Assembly (NCBI RefSeq): GCF_044762745.1
Contig: NZ_JBIWEX010000012.1
Coordinates: 1-64,000 of the forward strand
Origin: Psychrobacillus sp044762745
Lineage (GTDB): Bacteria > Bacillota > Bacilli > Bacillales_A > Planococcaceae
Length of the DNA: 64,000 nucleotides
Reading direction: 5' to 3'
The notes beneath the pieces are model-generated. The model saw only the letters and a list, made by a program, of their open reading frames with translations, was not told the origin of the DNA and searched no databases. A program made the translations under genes and the position numbers. Position 1 is the first letter of the stretch. The number at the start of each line of letters is the position of its first letter. Positions 50,711 through 60,118 of this stretch are shown here, in pieces.

Positions 50711-51217
50711 TTATTCTCGGTGTTTTACAGCTAATCCTCTTAAAAATTTCCGTGCAAAATTATCTCCACATACTTTATAATTTCGATGTCCTTCTTTACG
50801 TAAAATGGCTCCTAGCTCCCCTTTTGATACTGCAATGCCACCTTCATCCAATATATCTAACATATCTTCTGTTGTTAATTGTAGCGCAACTTTTAATTTT
50901 TTTAGGAGCATATTATTAGCACTATTCTCAGGAGGTGCAGGATTTTCAAGTTGTCCAGGTTTTGGATCTTGTTTACCTCTTTTAAAAGTAATGAAGCCGT
51001 TTAAAAAGGAATCTAACATCTTATGTGTACATTTTATCTGATCTTCCGTTTCCTCTACATCCACTACATCATCGTATTCGTCTTTTGATTTTGTTAGTAT
51101 CTTTGGTAGTTCTTCTTTCGTTACTTCTATACCACCAAGATTAAATATCTCAATCATATCTTTGTTTTTTATATCTAGTGCGTATCTTAGTCGTATTAAT
51201 ATATCGTTGTTATCCAT
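50711..51217 (-). CDS. DUF1456 (YehS-like) protein
   Basis: The 168-residue protein holds two repeats of the DUF1456 unit: NDILIRLRYALDIKNKDMIEIFNLGGIEVTKEEL (about 3-37) and LLKKLKVALQLTTEDMLDILDEGGIAVSKGEL (about 103-135). Each is followed by a C-terminal segment containing LDSFLNGFI or ARKFLRGL. This is the standard YehS layout. Function unknown. GAGGAGG precedes the start. Monocistronic. Confidence 0.92.
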   Translation of the reverse strand: MDNNDILIRLRYALDIKNKDMIEIFNLGGIEVTKEELPKILTKSKDEYDDVVDVEETEDQIKCTHKMLDSFLNGFITFKRGKQDPKPGQLENPAPPENSANNMLLKKLKVALQLTTEDMLDILDEGGIAVSKGELGAILRKEGHRNYKVCGDNFARKFLRGLAVKHRE

Positions 51218-51364
51218 TTAAAAACCTCCTCGTATTGCCTAATGACCAGCCGTTTCACATTGCGTTAAATGCTGTTGGCAGATAATAAATTATAGCAGAG
51301 ATGTAGTAAATTCACCTAAAAAACAGTGAAAACATTATTATTTGACTAGTTAATGAATGATATC

Positions 51365-53722
51365 CTAATGGTCTCGATTGATAATATAATTTAAAAAATG
51401 TTTCAAGAATGTCGTATTACGTGGCACTTCTTGTAATACTTCCATTGCAACACAGTAGTTTTCCCACATTTCTTTTTTAGCATTTTCCTGACCTAATATG
51501 GACACAAAAGTTGAGTTATTGTTTTCTGCATCCTTGCCAATAGGTTTTCCGAGTATTGTTGCATCTCCTTCCACATCAAGTAAATCATCCTTAATCTGAA
51601 ATGCTATGCCTGCATGACGGGCAAATTTTTTCAAAGCGTCTATTTCTAATTCATTTACCCCGGCAAGGATAGCAGGCATTACTAGTGATGCCTCGAATCC
51701 AATTCCAGTCTTATAAAAGCACATCATATTCAACTGTTCTACTGTCAGCTGCTTCCCTTTGGAGTCCAAATCCATCACTTGCCCTCTGCACATATTTGCT
51801 GTAGCTTGGGCGGAATATTTTATCAGTTTAAGGACTGTTTTCGAATCGAACCGATCAAGAGATGCTTGTGCCTCTACAGCCTTTTGGGTTAAAAAAAGTC
51901 CAGTTAACTCTGCAACGGCTATGCTATACACCTCATGAAGTGTCGGACGTCCCCTACGAGTAGATGCATTATCTTGGGATGGCAGATCATCCAATATTAG
52001 TGATGCGGTATGCATATATTCTAGCGATTTTAAAAGTGGTTCGATTGCTGAACTTTGTAATCCATATGCGTTTACCCCCATGAACCAAGATACTATAGGT
52101 CTTAAACGCTTTCCATCTCCTTCTAGACTATAATTGGCGGCATCAATAATTTGCTCTTCCGTTATAAACATGTTTTCTGTTTTAGGGATAGTAAGAATGC
52201 AGTTGATCTGATGACGTAAGGTTTTGATTGTATTTAGAAATCCTTCCTTTTCTATACTTTCATTTTTCAAAATTGTAATCATATGGTCGCGGAGTAGTTT
52301 ATCGAAAAAATCTACATCATCTGCTTTTCGGACCATATGTTGTATTAGCTTATGGAATGTAGCATCCCCGCTTGCAAATATGCCCATCACTTCGTTGTAT
52401 TTGTTAGTACCCACTCGTTCTTTATAGCGTTTCAGTCCGTTGATAGCCCGATCCAAAATGACCTCGCAAGTCTTCCTATCTGAGTTATACACGTTATGAA
52501 TCAAATTAGAAATAACCGTCCAGTACAATTCAAAGGGGTTGATAAGATCCGAACGTGTCTGGTGATATTTCAAATAATAGGTATAGGGGGTTACCGAACC
52601 ATCCTTCAGATCATCAAACATATCTGTGAAATCATCCGCTAGCTGATTATAAATGCCATAAAAAAATGTTCGGTTGTCCAATTCCTTATCCTCAGGAGCA
52701 CCGATTACCGAACGGACAATCAATCGAGAAGAAGAGGATTTTAAAATGATTGGTATATAAAGTTCTTCATTGGTATAGTTTGCGTTAGATAGGTCTTTGA
52801 CACGGTCCACTTCTTGAGAATTAAAAAACACATAAGATTGCTCAAAAAAACCTGTTCTTGTATCTGGTTGCTGACAGTCCTTAATATACTCAAAAGCTTC
52901 TTGAAGTTCCGAATGAATATATCCCATTAGTTCCACGTTATTTCCAATCCACTCCCCTAATGCTGGCACAGTTCCCGTAATAAGCGTGGTACGTATTAAA
53001 TCGGAATATTGCTTTTCCTCTTCATCTGATAAAATTTTTGCATCGAGTAGATCGTCAATAAAGGGATAAGTTAGTCCATAGGAATAACCAAGCCTAATAG
53101 CTTTATCAAGTCTCCGAGTACGTTCCTCAGAGGTCGTCTCATCGTTCATCTCTTCAATTTCTTGCATAATAACACCCGCGATTATTTTAATAAGCTTTCT
53201 CTGAGCTTGCTCAGCATCCATCCCTTTTGGAATGCTTTCGGATACCGCCTTCAGTTTGTTTATCACCCAAATTAGGCCCGATTCAACTCCTTCTTTCTGA
53301 GCAAGACGGTATAACCCTGCCATACTAAACGTCTCATCTTTGCCTTTTTTAGTTAAGTCACTTTTTAACCCATCTACTACGCTTTCAATCCTGTTTAGCG
53401 TATCAGGTGAATCTAGTGCTTTGCCCAAATCACGCATAAAAATGTAAGAGATGCTTCGATCGAGATAGTTATCCAGTTTGCCTGTGTAATTTAGCCATTG
53501 AATATAATGGTGATACTGACTAGAATTAGGTTTTCTTTTTCTGCGTGAAAATAAGGCTTGAGAATGAATATGGTTGCGTTTCCATAATCGAATATCTTCT
53601 GTAAGAGTTGGGACATAAGTCTTTTGCCTAACTTGCTCATAAAGTGACTTAAAATAGTGTTCGGCCTTCTGCTCAGCTTGCCTATAGCATTCATCCGGAT
53701 TTATTAATAACTCCTTAATCAT
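51365..53722 (-). CDS. Double-domain isoprenyl/polyprenyl synthase-like protein
   Basis: The 785-residue protein is over twice the usual length of a prenyl synthase. The C-terminal half (about 510-785) is a complete trans-prenyltransferase: GDGKRLRP, first Asp-rich motif DDLPSQDNASTRRGRPT (578-594) of the DDxxxxD type, and second motif QIKDDLLDVEGD (709-720). The N-terminal half has two spaced acidic motifs, FIDDLLD (221-227) and DDFTDMFDD (363-371), whose 140-residue spacing mirrors the 134 residues of the C-terminal pair. Product unknown; no terpene cyclase or other pathway gene is adjacent. Confidence 0.85.
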   Translation of the reverse strand: MIKELLINPDECYRQAEQKAEHYFKSLYEQVRQKTYVPTLTEDIRLWKRNHIHSQALFSRRKRKPNSSQYHHYIQWLNYTGKLDNYLDRSISYIFMRDLGKALDSPDTLNRIESVVDGLKSDLTKKGKDETFSMAGLYRLAQKEGVESGLIWVINKLKAVSESIPKGMDAEQAQRKLIKIIAGVIMQEIEEMNDETTSEERTRRLDKAIRLGYSYGLTYPFIDDLLDAKILSDEEEKQYSDLIRTTLITGTVPALGEWIGNNVELMGYIHSELQEAFEYIKDCQQPDTRTGFFEQSYVFFNSQEVDRVKDLSNANYTNEELYIPIILKSSSSRLIVRSVIGAPEDKELDNRTFFYGIYNQLADDFTDMFDDLKDGSVTPYTYYLKYHQTRSDLINPFELYWTVISNLIHNVYNSDRKTCEVILDRAINGLKRYKERVGTNKYNEVMGIFASGDATFHKLIQHMVRKADDVDFFDKLLRDHMITILKNESIEKEGFLNTIKTLRHQINCILTIPKTENMFITEEQIIDAANYSLEGDGKRLRPIVSWFMGVNAYGLQSSAIEPLLKSLEYMHTASLILDDLPSQDNASTRRGRPTLHEVYSIAVAELTGLFLTQKAVEAQASLDRFDSKTVLKLIKYSAQATANMCRGQVMDLDSKGKQLTVEQLNMMCFYKTGIGFEASLVMPAILAGVNELEIDALKKFARHAGIAFQIKDDLLDVEGDATILGKPIGKDAENNNSTFVSILGQENAKKEMWENYCVAMEVLQEVPRNTTFLKHFLNYIINRDH

Positions 53723-53837
53723 TCAACATCACACCTTCACTTTATGTTCGCTCTTATCCATTTTGAAAAATAACAGTAGCTAATTAATAATCTATTCTTC
53801 TAAAAATCCTGGGATACCTTTTTATACATGAAAAATA

Positions 53838-53876
53838 TAAGGCTTGACTCCATTTCAATAGAATCAAGCCTTTATT
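53838..53876 (-). terminator. Terminator of the LLM oxidoreductase gene
   Basis: AAGGCTTGA pairs with TCAAGCCTT (first arm ending GACTC, second starting GAATC), followed by Ts. Confidence 0.8.
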
Positions 53877-53902
53877 ATCATTATAGTTTCAACAGAAGAC
53901 TT

Positions 53903-54955
53903 TCATTCCCCTTCTGCTTCCCATCGGTCTATTTCTGCTCGAACCAATGGTGCCACTTCTGTTCCAAGAAGTTCAATTGCTTTTAACACTTCATGATGAG
54001 GCATTGAACCTACTGGTACGTGAAGCATAAAGCGTGTAATACCCACGTTTTTACGAAGGAAAATAATTTTTTCAGCTACTGTTTTTGCATCCCCTACATA
54101 TAATGCGCCTTCCAAGCTACGAGCACTATCAAACGTAGCACGACTATATAGACCCCAACCACGTTCTCTTCCTAAGATATTCATAGCGGCTTGAGTCGAG
54201 GGGAAAAATTTATCCACTGCACTATCAGTACTTTCACCAACGAATCCATGCGAGTGTGATGCTACCGTCAGTTTCGAAACGTCATGTCCTGCCTGCTTTG
54301 CTGCGTTCTTATAAAGTTGCACAAGTGGTGCGAACTGAAGTGGACTACCTCCTATAATGGCTAAAACAAGCGGCAATCCTAGTACACCCGCACGAGCAAC
54401 TGATTGTGGAGTTCCACCACTTGCAATCCAAACTGGTAGAGGGTTTTGAACAGGGCGTGGATATACACCTCGATTTTGAATTGCCGCACGATGCTCCCCA
54501 CTCCAAGTAACCATTTCTGATTCCCTTATTTTTAACAATAAGTCCAACTTCTCATTGTATAATTCATCATAATCTTTTAAGTCATACCCAAATAGAGGAA
54601 ATGACTCGATAAAAGAGCCGCGTCCAGCCATAATCTCTGCACGACCATTTGAAATCGCATCAAGCGTCGCAAATTCCTGAAACACTCGTACCGGATCATC
54701 AGAAGAAAGAACAGTTACCGCGCTTGTCAGTCTTATACGGTTCGTCTGAGACGCTGCTGCAGCGAGTATAACCGCAGGCGCAGAAGCAGCATAATCTTTC
54801 CGATGATGTTCGCCAACACCAAAGACATCTAAACCTACTTGATCAGCCAAAACAATTTCTTCTATAACTTCGCGAATGCGCTCCGCATGACTAATTACTT
54901 TCCCAGTTTCTACATCCGGTGTTGTTTCTACAAATGTCGTAACACCAATTTCCAT
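53903..54955 (-). CDS. Luciferase-like (LLM class) flavin-dependent oxidoreductase
   Basis: The 350-residue TIM-barrel enzyme has FGVGEHHRKDYAASAPAVILAAAA, TSAVTVLSSDDPVRVFQEFATLD, PVWIASGGTPQSVARAG and HGFVGES. It belongs to the LLM family but to a different branch from the enzyme at 11798-12814 (the C-terminal part with YVGDAKTVAEKI is closer to the CE1758/F420-like group). Substrate unknown. AAAGGGAG precedes the start. Monocistronic. Confidence 0.88.
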   Translation of the reverse strand: MEIGVTTFVETTPDVETGKVISHAERIREVIEEIVLADQVGLDVFGVGEHHRKDYAASAPAVILAAAASQTNRIRLTSAVTVLSSDDPVRVFQEFATLDAISNGRAEIMAGRGSFIESFPLFGYDLKDYDELYNEKLDLLLKIRESEMVTWSGEHRAAIQNRGVYPRPVQNPLPVWIASGGTPQSVARAGVLGLPLVLAIIGGSPLQFAPLVQLYKNAAKQAGHDVSKLTVASHSHGFVGESTDSAVDKFFPSTQAAMNILGRERGWGLYSRATFDSARSLEGALYVGDAKTVAEKIIFLRKNVGITRFMLHVPVGSMPHHEVLKAIELLGTEVAPLVRAEIDRWEAEGE

Positions 54956-55149
54956 ATTTCTTCTCTCCCTTTAAGTTAAAAACTTCTTTTTATTCTTTCA
55001 CTCGTTGTACACGTTCATCTATGTATTCATGCATAATACATTCTACTGTTCCATAACATGCAATGAGATGTTAGCTGTTTATTGTTTATTATATTGTAAG
55101 ATATACAATGACCTTATAACACAAATATGCCTTACAGATCGATTATAAA

Positions 55150-55194
55150 AGTAACCCCAATTGTTAGTTACTATGACTACAATTGGGGTTATTT
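55150..55194 (-). terminator. Terminator of the glycosyltransferase gene
   Basis: TAACCCCAATTGT pairs perfectly with ACAATTGGGGTTA, with T-rich sequence on the minus-strand side. Confidence 0.9.
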
Positions 55195-55200
55195 ATTCCA

Positions 55201-56487
55201 TTATCGTATATCATCGACTGATTTCACCACTGTGTGAGCAATTGGTTTCCATTCAACTTTCTTAAACAAGGCTACGATAGAAATAGGAATATAGGTAAAC
55301 ATAAAAAAAGGAAAAGTGATTGTATAAGCGATTTTTTTCCACCCTGAACAATGTATCTTTTTCCACTCCGTTAAGGTTGTAATGAAACCAAGTGTAAATA
55401 GTATTCCATAATACCAGCCAATGGAATTTAATAGTTCCATTGTGGTCGATTGAATAATCTGTTTCCCATCAAAAAAACCTAAAAAACCAGCTAAGTAAAA
55501 TAATCCATTTACCATCATGCTAATACTGGAAACAAGCATAGCTGGCATAATCGTCATTGTCATATCGAAGCATGAAAACTTGTTATGTCTCCCACGAAAA
55601 ACATTTCGAATTAAACCCCCGCCATATTTACCAAAAACTTGATAAAACCCTTTCGCCCAACGCAATCTCTGATTCCAGGACTGGTCAAAGGTAACTGGTT
55701 GCTCATCATAGAACATGGCACTTCTGCAGTACCCGATTTTTTCGCCTTTAATGATCTGAGAAACCGAAAACTCGATGTCTTCTGTTAAGAGATGGTGTAT
55801 CCACCCTCCATTGTCTTTGATCAAATTTGCATGTACTAGAAATCCGGTTCCAGAAATTGCACAACTGGAGTTAAGGACCATTCTTGGAAGGTTCAGATAT
55901 TCAGCTTCATGTAGGAACCAGAGGGCATAACCTGCAGAAATCCAATTTTGGTCATAATTCTTGGAGTTTCGATAACTAGTGATCACCCTATATCCTTGAT
56001 GGAAAGTTTTGTTCATTTCCGCTATATAATTCTCATCAAGGAGATTATCGGCATCAAATACAAAATATCCTTCATACTTTCTGAATGAATATTCTCTTTC
56101 GATTATTTTAATCATATAGTTGAGGGCATACCCTTTTCCAATATTATCCTTATCGAAGCGCTCCCTCACAATTGCCCCTGCGTTTTCTGCAACCTTGGCT
56201 GTATCATCGGTACAGTTGTCTGCTACAACGAAAATATCAATCATTTTCCCAGGATAGTTCTGGTTTTTTATACTTTTGATCAGTTGACCGATGACGAGTT
56301 CTTCATTTCTAGCTGCGATGATTATTGCGTATTTGTAGGGATGAACATTCTCCATCACAGGATGATTATTTCTTTTGGTTTTAAATGCCACCAACATGTA
56401 AACAATCTGATATGAATACATCAATGTAAATAATAGGAACATGTAAAAATTAAAATCATTTATAAAACTTAATAATTGCGAGCCCAA
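55201..56487 (-). CDS. Membrane glycosyltransferase family 2
   Basis: The 428-residue protein has an N-terminal membrane helix (about 12-34), a GT-A domain with IIAARNEE, VVADNCTDDT and VFDADNLLDENY (substrate and metal Asp), TEDIEFS, and the processive-type QRLRW motif. Three C-terminal helices follow (about 310-410). It resembles cellulose/hyaluronan/PNAG-type synthases. Start TTG 56487 follows GGGGGG. It is divergent from the phosphodiesterase gene, and the two may serve one envelope polymer, which is inference. Confidence 0.9.
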   Translation of the reverse strand: MGSQLLSFINDFNFYMFLLFTLMYSYQIVYMLVAFKTKRNNHPVMENVHPYKYAIIIAARNEELVIGQLIKSIKNQNYPGKMIDIFVVADNCTDDTAKVAENAGAIVRERFDKDNIGKGYALNYMIKIIEREYSFRKYEGYFVFDADNLLDENYIAEMNKTFHQGYRVITSYRNSKNYDQNWISAGYALWFLHEAEYLNLPRMVLNSSCAISGTGFLVHANLIKDNGGWIHHLLTEDIEFSVSQIIKGEKIGYCRSAMFYDEQPVTFDQSWNQRLRWAKGFYQVFGKYGGGLIRNVFRGRHNKFSCFDMTMTIMPAMLVSSISMMVNGLFYLAGFLGFFDGKQIIQSTTMELLNSIGWYYGILFTLGFITTLTEWKKIHCSGWKKIAYTITFPFFMFTYIPISIVALFKKVEWKPIAHTVVKSVDDIR

Positions 56488-56768
56488 GCCGATCCCCCCA
56501 TGATGTTATCATTTTATTATTAACATTCTTCGGCTTCATTCCCTAAATTTATGCCCATTCAAAAGGTATCAAGAATCTGTCAATATCCTTTAAAAAGCAA
56601 GTATATTACATCTATTTACATCATGGATTAAAACGATGTTAAGTCTATGTAAATTGTTAGCATTTAGTGGAAGATTCCCCATAAGCACTGTAAAACCTAT
56701 GAATTGATATGATGTATCACCTGTTCCATTTAAACCATACTAAGAAATATAATTTAAAGGGTGAAAGC

Positions 56769-58331
56769 ATGAAACTGAATATACTCGTATCGATTATTGT
56801 TCTCCTTATACTAGTGGCTAGTTTTCTATTGATCTTTTCAATGTCGCGTACAAAAGATATTAACGACACCATTATCCATAAAAAGCAAAAACCAGTCATT
56901 TTTATCACAGTTGACTCGCTTATGAGTCAGCCCCTCCAAAAAGTCGTGCAAGCCGGAAAAGCCCCTGCCCTATCCTTTTTAATAAACAATGGACAATTCC
57001 ATCCTGAAGTAATTAGCTCCTATCCTACAATGTCCGTGACGATTGACAGTACTGTGTTGACTGGCACTTATGCAGATCAGCATAAGATTCCAGGTCTCAT
57101 TTGGTTTAAGAAAGATGAAAATCGTATTGTTAGCTATGGAAGCGGTTTAAGAGAAATATGGAGTCTTGGAGTGAAAAATGTTGCGCTCGATAGCATTGTC
57201 CATCTAAACGAAGAACATTTAAACAAAAACGTTCAAACCATTCATGAAAAACTTACAAACAATAACATTCAATCTGCCTCTATTAATGGGCTTCTATATC
57301 GAGGGAGTTTCCACCAACCATTGAATGTTCCAAAACTAATTTCTGCAATGAGACTTCTACCGGATGATATAAATATTAGCGGGCCAATAATACTTTCATT
57401 GGGAACATTATCTCAGTATAATCCCAAAAATGATCTTCACAAGTTAGCATGGTCAAGAATGGGTGTGAATAATCAATTTACCGTTAACGAGTTGAAATTC
57501 TTAATGGAACAAAATAAATTGCCCGCATTTACGCTCGCCTATCTACCAGATACAGATAAGGATTTACATAAAAACGGGCCAGATGATCTTAGGGCAATTG
57601 AAAAAGCAGATAAGTATCTTCAAGAACTTTTGAATTCTTATTCAACTTGGAAAGAAGCGATTGAACAGACAATTTGGATTGTGCATGGAGACAGTGGTCA
57701 ATCTACAGTTATGAAGGATAAAAACACTTCTCTAATAGATTTAAATGATTTATTGAAGGACTATACCTTCTGGGAACGTAGGAACACAAATGGTGAAATT
57801 GCAATCGCGATTAACGAGCGAATGGCGTACATTAACTTAAATGATGAAAACTTGAAGCTTTCAGAGATAGTAAAGATATTAAAGAAGGATATACGAATCG
57901 GCATTATTGCATGGAAAGAGGGAGAAATAAACTATGTCATCTCTCCGCAATCTAATCAGGAGTTTACATTTTCTCCAAAAGGTTCGTATAAGGATATGTA
58001 TGATCAATCATGGAAGTTAGATGGAGATCTTTCAATTTTAAATTTGTCAATCAATAGCGAGGGGCATATAGAATACAGCGATTATCCGGATGCTCTTGCA
58101 AGACTTCACGGTGCACTACATTCACATGAAGGGCGATTCATAATTGTAGATGCAAAGCCACACTATGAATTTATTGAAAAACACAGTCATGATCATGCTG
58201 GGGGTGCAGCACATGGTTCTTTACACAAAATCGATTCCATTGTCCCCCTCATAATTACAGGGACTCAAGAAAAACCCGAATACAATAGACTCGTGGACTT
58301 TAGAAAATGGATTCTTACACTAATGAAATAA
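56769..58331 (+). CDS. Alkaline phosphatase superfamily phosphodiesterase/nucleotide pyrophosphatase-like protein
   Basis: From ATG 56769 (AAAGGGTG 6-7 nt upstream; the longer frame from 56709 has no ribosome site) the protein has an N-terminal membrane anchor (about 4-25). An extracellular phosphodiesterase domain follows: ITVDSL (metal Asp), nucleophile SYPTMSVT, DTDKDLHKNGPDD, VHGDSGQ and HSHDHAGGAAHG with metal His. It probably cleaves phosphodiester or glycerophosphate head groups outside the cell. It ends at a strong terminator before the pst operon. Confidence 0.88.
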   Translation: MKLNILVSIIVLLILVASFLLIFSMSRTKDINDTIIHKKQKPVIFITVDSLMSQPLQKVVQAGKAPALSFLINNGQFHPEVISSYPTMSVTIDSTVLTGTYADQHKIPGLIWFKKDENRIVSYGSGLREIWSLGVKNVALDSIVHLNEEHLNKNVQTIHEKLTNNNIQSASINGLLYRGSFHQPLNVPKLISAMRLLPDDINISGPIILSLGTLSQYNPKNDLHKLAWSRMGVNNQFTVNELKFLMEQNKLPAFTLAYLPDTDKDLHKNGPDDLRAIEKADKYLQELLNSYSTWKEAIEQTIWIVHGDSGQSTVMKDKNTSLIDLNDLLKDYTFWERRNTNGEIAIAINERMAYINLNDENLKLSEIVKILKKDIRIGIIAWKEGEINYVISPQSNQEFTFSPKGSYKDMYDQSWKLDGDLSILNLSINSEGHIEYSDYPDALARLHGALHSHEGRFIIVDAKPHYEFIEKHSHDHAGGAAHGSLHKIDSIVPLIITGTQEKPEYNRLVDFRKWILTLMK

Positions 58332-58377
58332 ACGTATCTTCAATCAATCACTTACAACTAAAAATGATAAATTAACT

Positions 58378-58423
58378 AAAAAACAGGTGTAGAAAAAAGA
58401 GCTTTTTTCTACACCTGTTTCAA
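58378..58423. terminator. Bidirectional terminator between phosphodiesterase and pst genes
   Basis: AAACAGGTGTAGAAAAAAG pairs almost perfectly with CTTTTTTCTACACCTGTTT across a 2-nt loop; A and T runs on both sides suit both strands. Confidence 0.92.
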
Positions 58424-58437
58424 TTTATCTTACCCTA

Positions 58438-59208
58438 TTATCCGAATCGACCTGATACATAATCTTCCGTTCTTTGATCCTGTGGAGTTGAGAAAATGTT
58501 ATCTGTATCATCGTATTCAACTACTTCTCCATTTAAGAAAAACGCTGTTTTATCGGAGATTCGTGCAGCTTGTTGCATGTTATGTGTAACAATGACAATC
58601 GTATAGTCTTTTTTCATATTAGATATTAGTTCTTCTATTTTCAGCGTAGAAATTGGGTCTAATGCGGATGTAGGCTCGTCCATTAAAATAACATCTGGTT
58701 TCATCGCAATAGCACGAGCAATACATACACGTTGTTGCTGACCACCTGACAAACCAAGTGCTGATGTTTTAAGACGATCTTTTACTTCATCCCAAATAGC
58801 TGCACTGCGCAAACTCTCTTCCACAATATTATTTAATTCTTTTTTATTTTTAATGCCTTGCATTCTTGGTCCATAGGCAACATTGTCATAAATACTCATT
58901 GGGAATAAATTTGGTTTTTGAAATACCATACCCACTTTTGTTCGTAATTTGATTACATCATTTGTTTTGTAAATGTCTTCATGATCAATGACAACATCAC
59001 CAGTAATTTTCACACCATCAATTAAATCATTCATACGGTTTAATGTTCGTAAAAAAGTTGATTTACCACAACCCGAGGGACCGATTAAAGCAGTAACCTC
59101 TTTTTCATGAATAGCAAGATCCACTCCGAATAGCGCTTGTTTCTCCCCGTAAAATAAATTTAAATCTTTCACATTAATTTTCGATGTACCTTTTTTACGT
59201 TGCTCCAT
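58438..59208 (-). CDS. pstB: Phosphate ABC transporter ATP-binding protein PstB
   Basis: The 256-residue ATPase has DLNLFYGEKQAL, Walker A GPSGCGKST, QKPNLFPMSIYDNVAYGPR (the PstB-specific block), signature LSGGQQQR, Walker B VILMDEPTSALDP, and the C-terminal DYVSGRFG typical of PstB. It powers high-affinity phosphate import. It is the last gene of pstSCAB; no phoU follows within the window. Confidence 0.97.
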   Translation of the reverse strand: MEQRKKGTSKINVKDLNLFYGEKQALFGVDLAIHEKEVTALIGPSGCGKSTFLRTLNRMNDLIDGVKITGDVVIDHEDIYKTNDVIKLRTKVGMVFQKPNLFPMSIYDNVAYGPRMQGIKNKKELNNIVEESLRSAAIWDEVKDRLKTSALGLSGGQQQRVCIARAIAMKPDVILMDEPTSALDPISTLKIEELISNMKKDYTIVIVTHNMQQAARISDKTAFFLNGEVVEYDDTDNIFSTPQDQRTEDYVSGRFG

Positions 59209-59289
59209 CTGCTAAAATACCTTCCCTACTTGATTTATTTGGTCGTTAGCTCATCATCTTCTATTGCTGAAGTACTCCTTGACGTTCTT

Positions 59290-60117
59290 TTATTTGTTTG
59301 TTGCTTTGTTAAATTTTTTCGAGATATAGGTTGCTGAAAGATTGATTGCTAAAATAATTACGATTAAGACAATACCTACCGCTGCAGCAAGTTCAATGTC
59401 TCCAGACTCTTGTGTTACTAGATAAGCATGAACTGTTAAAGTTCTAGCTGATGATAGAATGCTCGCTGGCATAGCTGCTACTGTCCCAGCAGTCAAGAAG
59501 ATTGCCGCTGATTCACCAACAATTCGTCCAACTGAAAGGATAATACCAGATAAAATTCCTGGCATGGAACTTGGTAAAATCACTTTATATAATGTTTGTA
59601 GTTTTGTCGTTCCAAGCGCTAATGAACCTTCCCGATATGAACGTGGCACTGTTTTTAATGCTTCTTCCGTTGTTCGAATGATTACAGGTAACACGATAAT
59701 TATTAAGGTTAAGGAAGCAGCTAGAATCGACATACCTAATTTTAATGTTGTTACAAAGAATACCGCTCCAAATAAACCATAAATAATGGAGGGAATTCCT
59801 GTTAAACTTTCTGTTGCAAAGCGTATTAGTCTAACTAATCGCCCTTGTTTCGCATATTCTTGTAAATAAACAGCTGCCAATATTCCGATAGGTGTTGCAA
59901 TGACTAACGAAATAAGGACTGTGTATATAGTTGTTACAATCATTGGCCAAATGCCACCACCTCCGGTTGGAGAATAATCACCGAAGATGAAATTAAAGCT
60001 AATAAAACCGATCCCTTTATAAAAGATAAACCCAACGATCATGACGAGGATGGCAACAGATAAGCAAGCTGACAACCATAATAGTCCACGTAACAAGTTA
60101 TCTTTAATTTGTCTCAT
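59290..60117 (-). CDS. pstA: Phosphate ABC transporter permease PstA
   Basis: This 275-residue six-helix permease has the PstA pattern: GGGIWPMIVTTIYTVLISLVIATPIGILAAVYL, TGIPSIIYGLFG, and EEALKTVPRSYREGSLALGTTKLQT (EAA loop). It forms the membrane channel with PstC. Start follows GGAGGTAACTAAG; the gap to the pstC stop is 1 bp, indicating coupled translation. Confidence 0.96.
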   Translation of the reverse strand: MRQIKDNLLRGLLWLSACLSVAILVMIVGFIFYKGIGFISFNFIFGDYSPTGGGGIWPMIVTTIYTVLISLVIATPIGILAAVYLQEYAKQGRLVRLIRFATESLTGIPSIIYGLFGAVFFVTTLKLGMSILAASLTLIIIVLPVIIRTTEEALKTVPRSYREGSLALGTTKLQTLYKVILPSSMPGILSGIILSVGRIVGESAAIFLTAGTVAAMPASILSSARTLTVHAYLVTQESGDIELAAAVGIVLIVIILAINLSATYISKKFNKATNK

Positions 60118-60118
60118 C

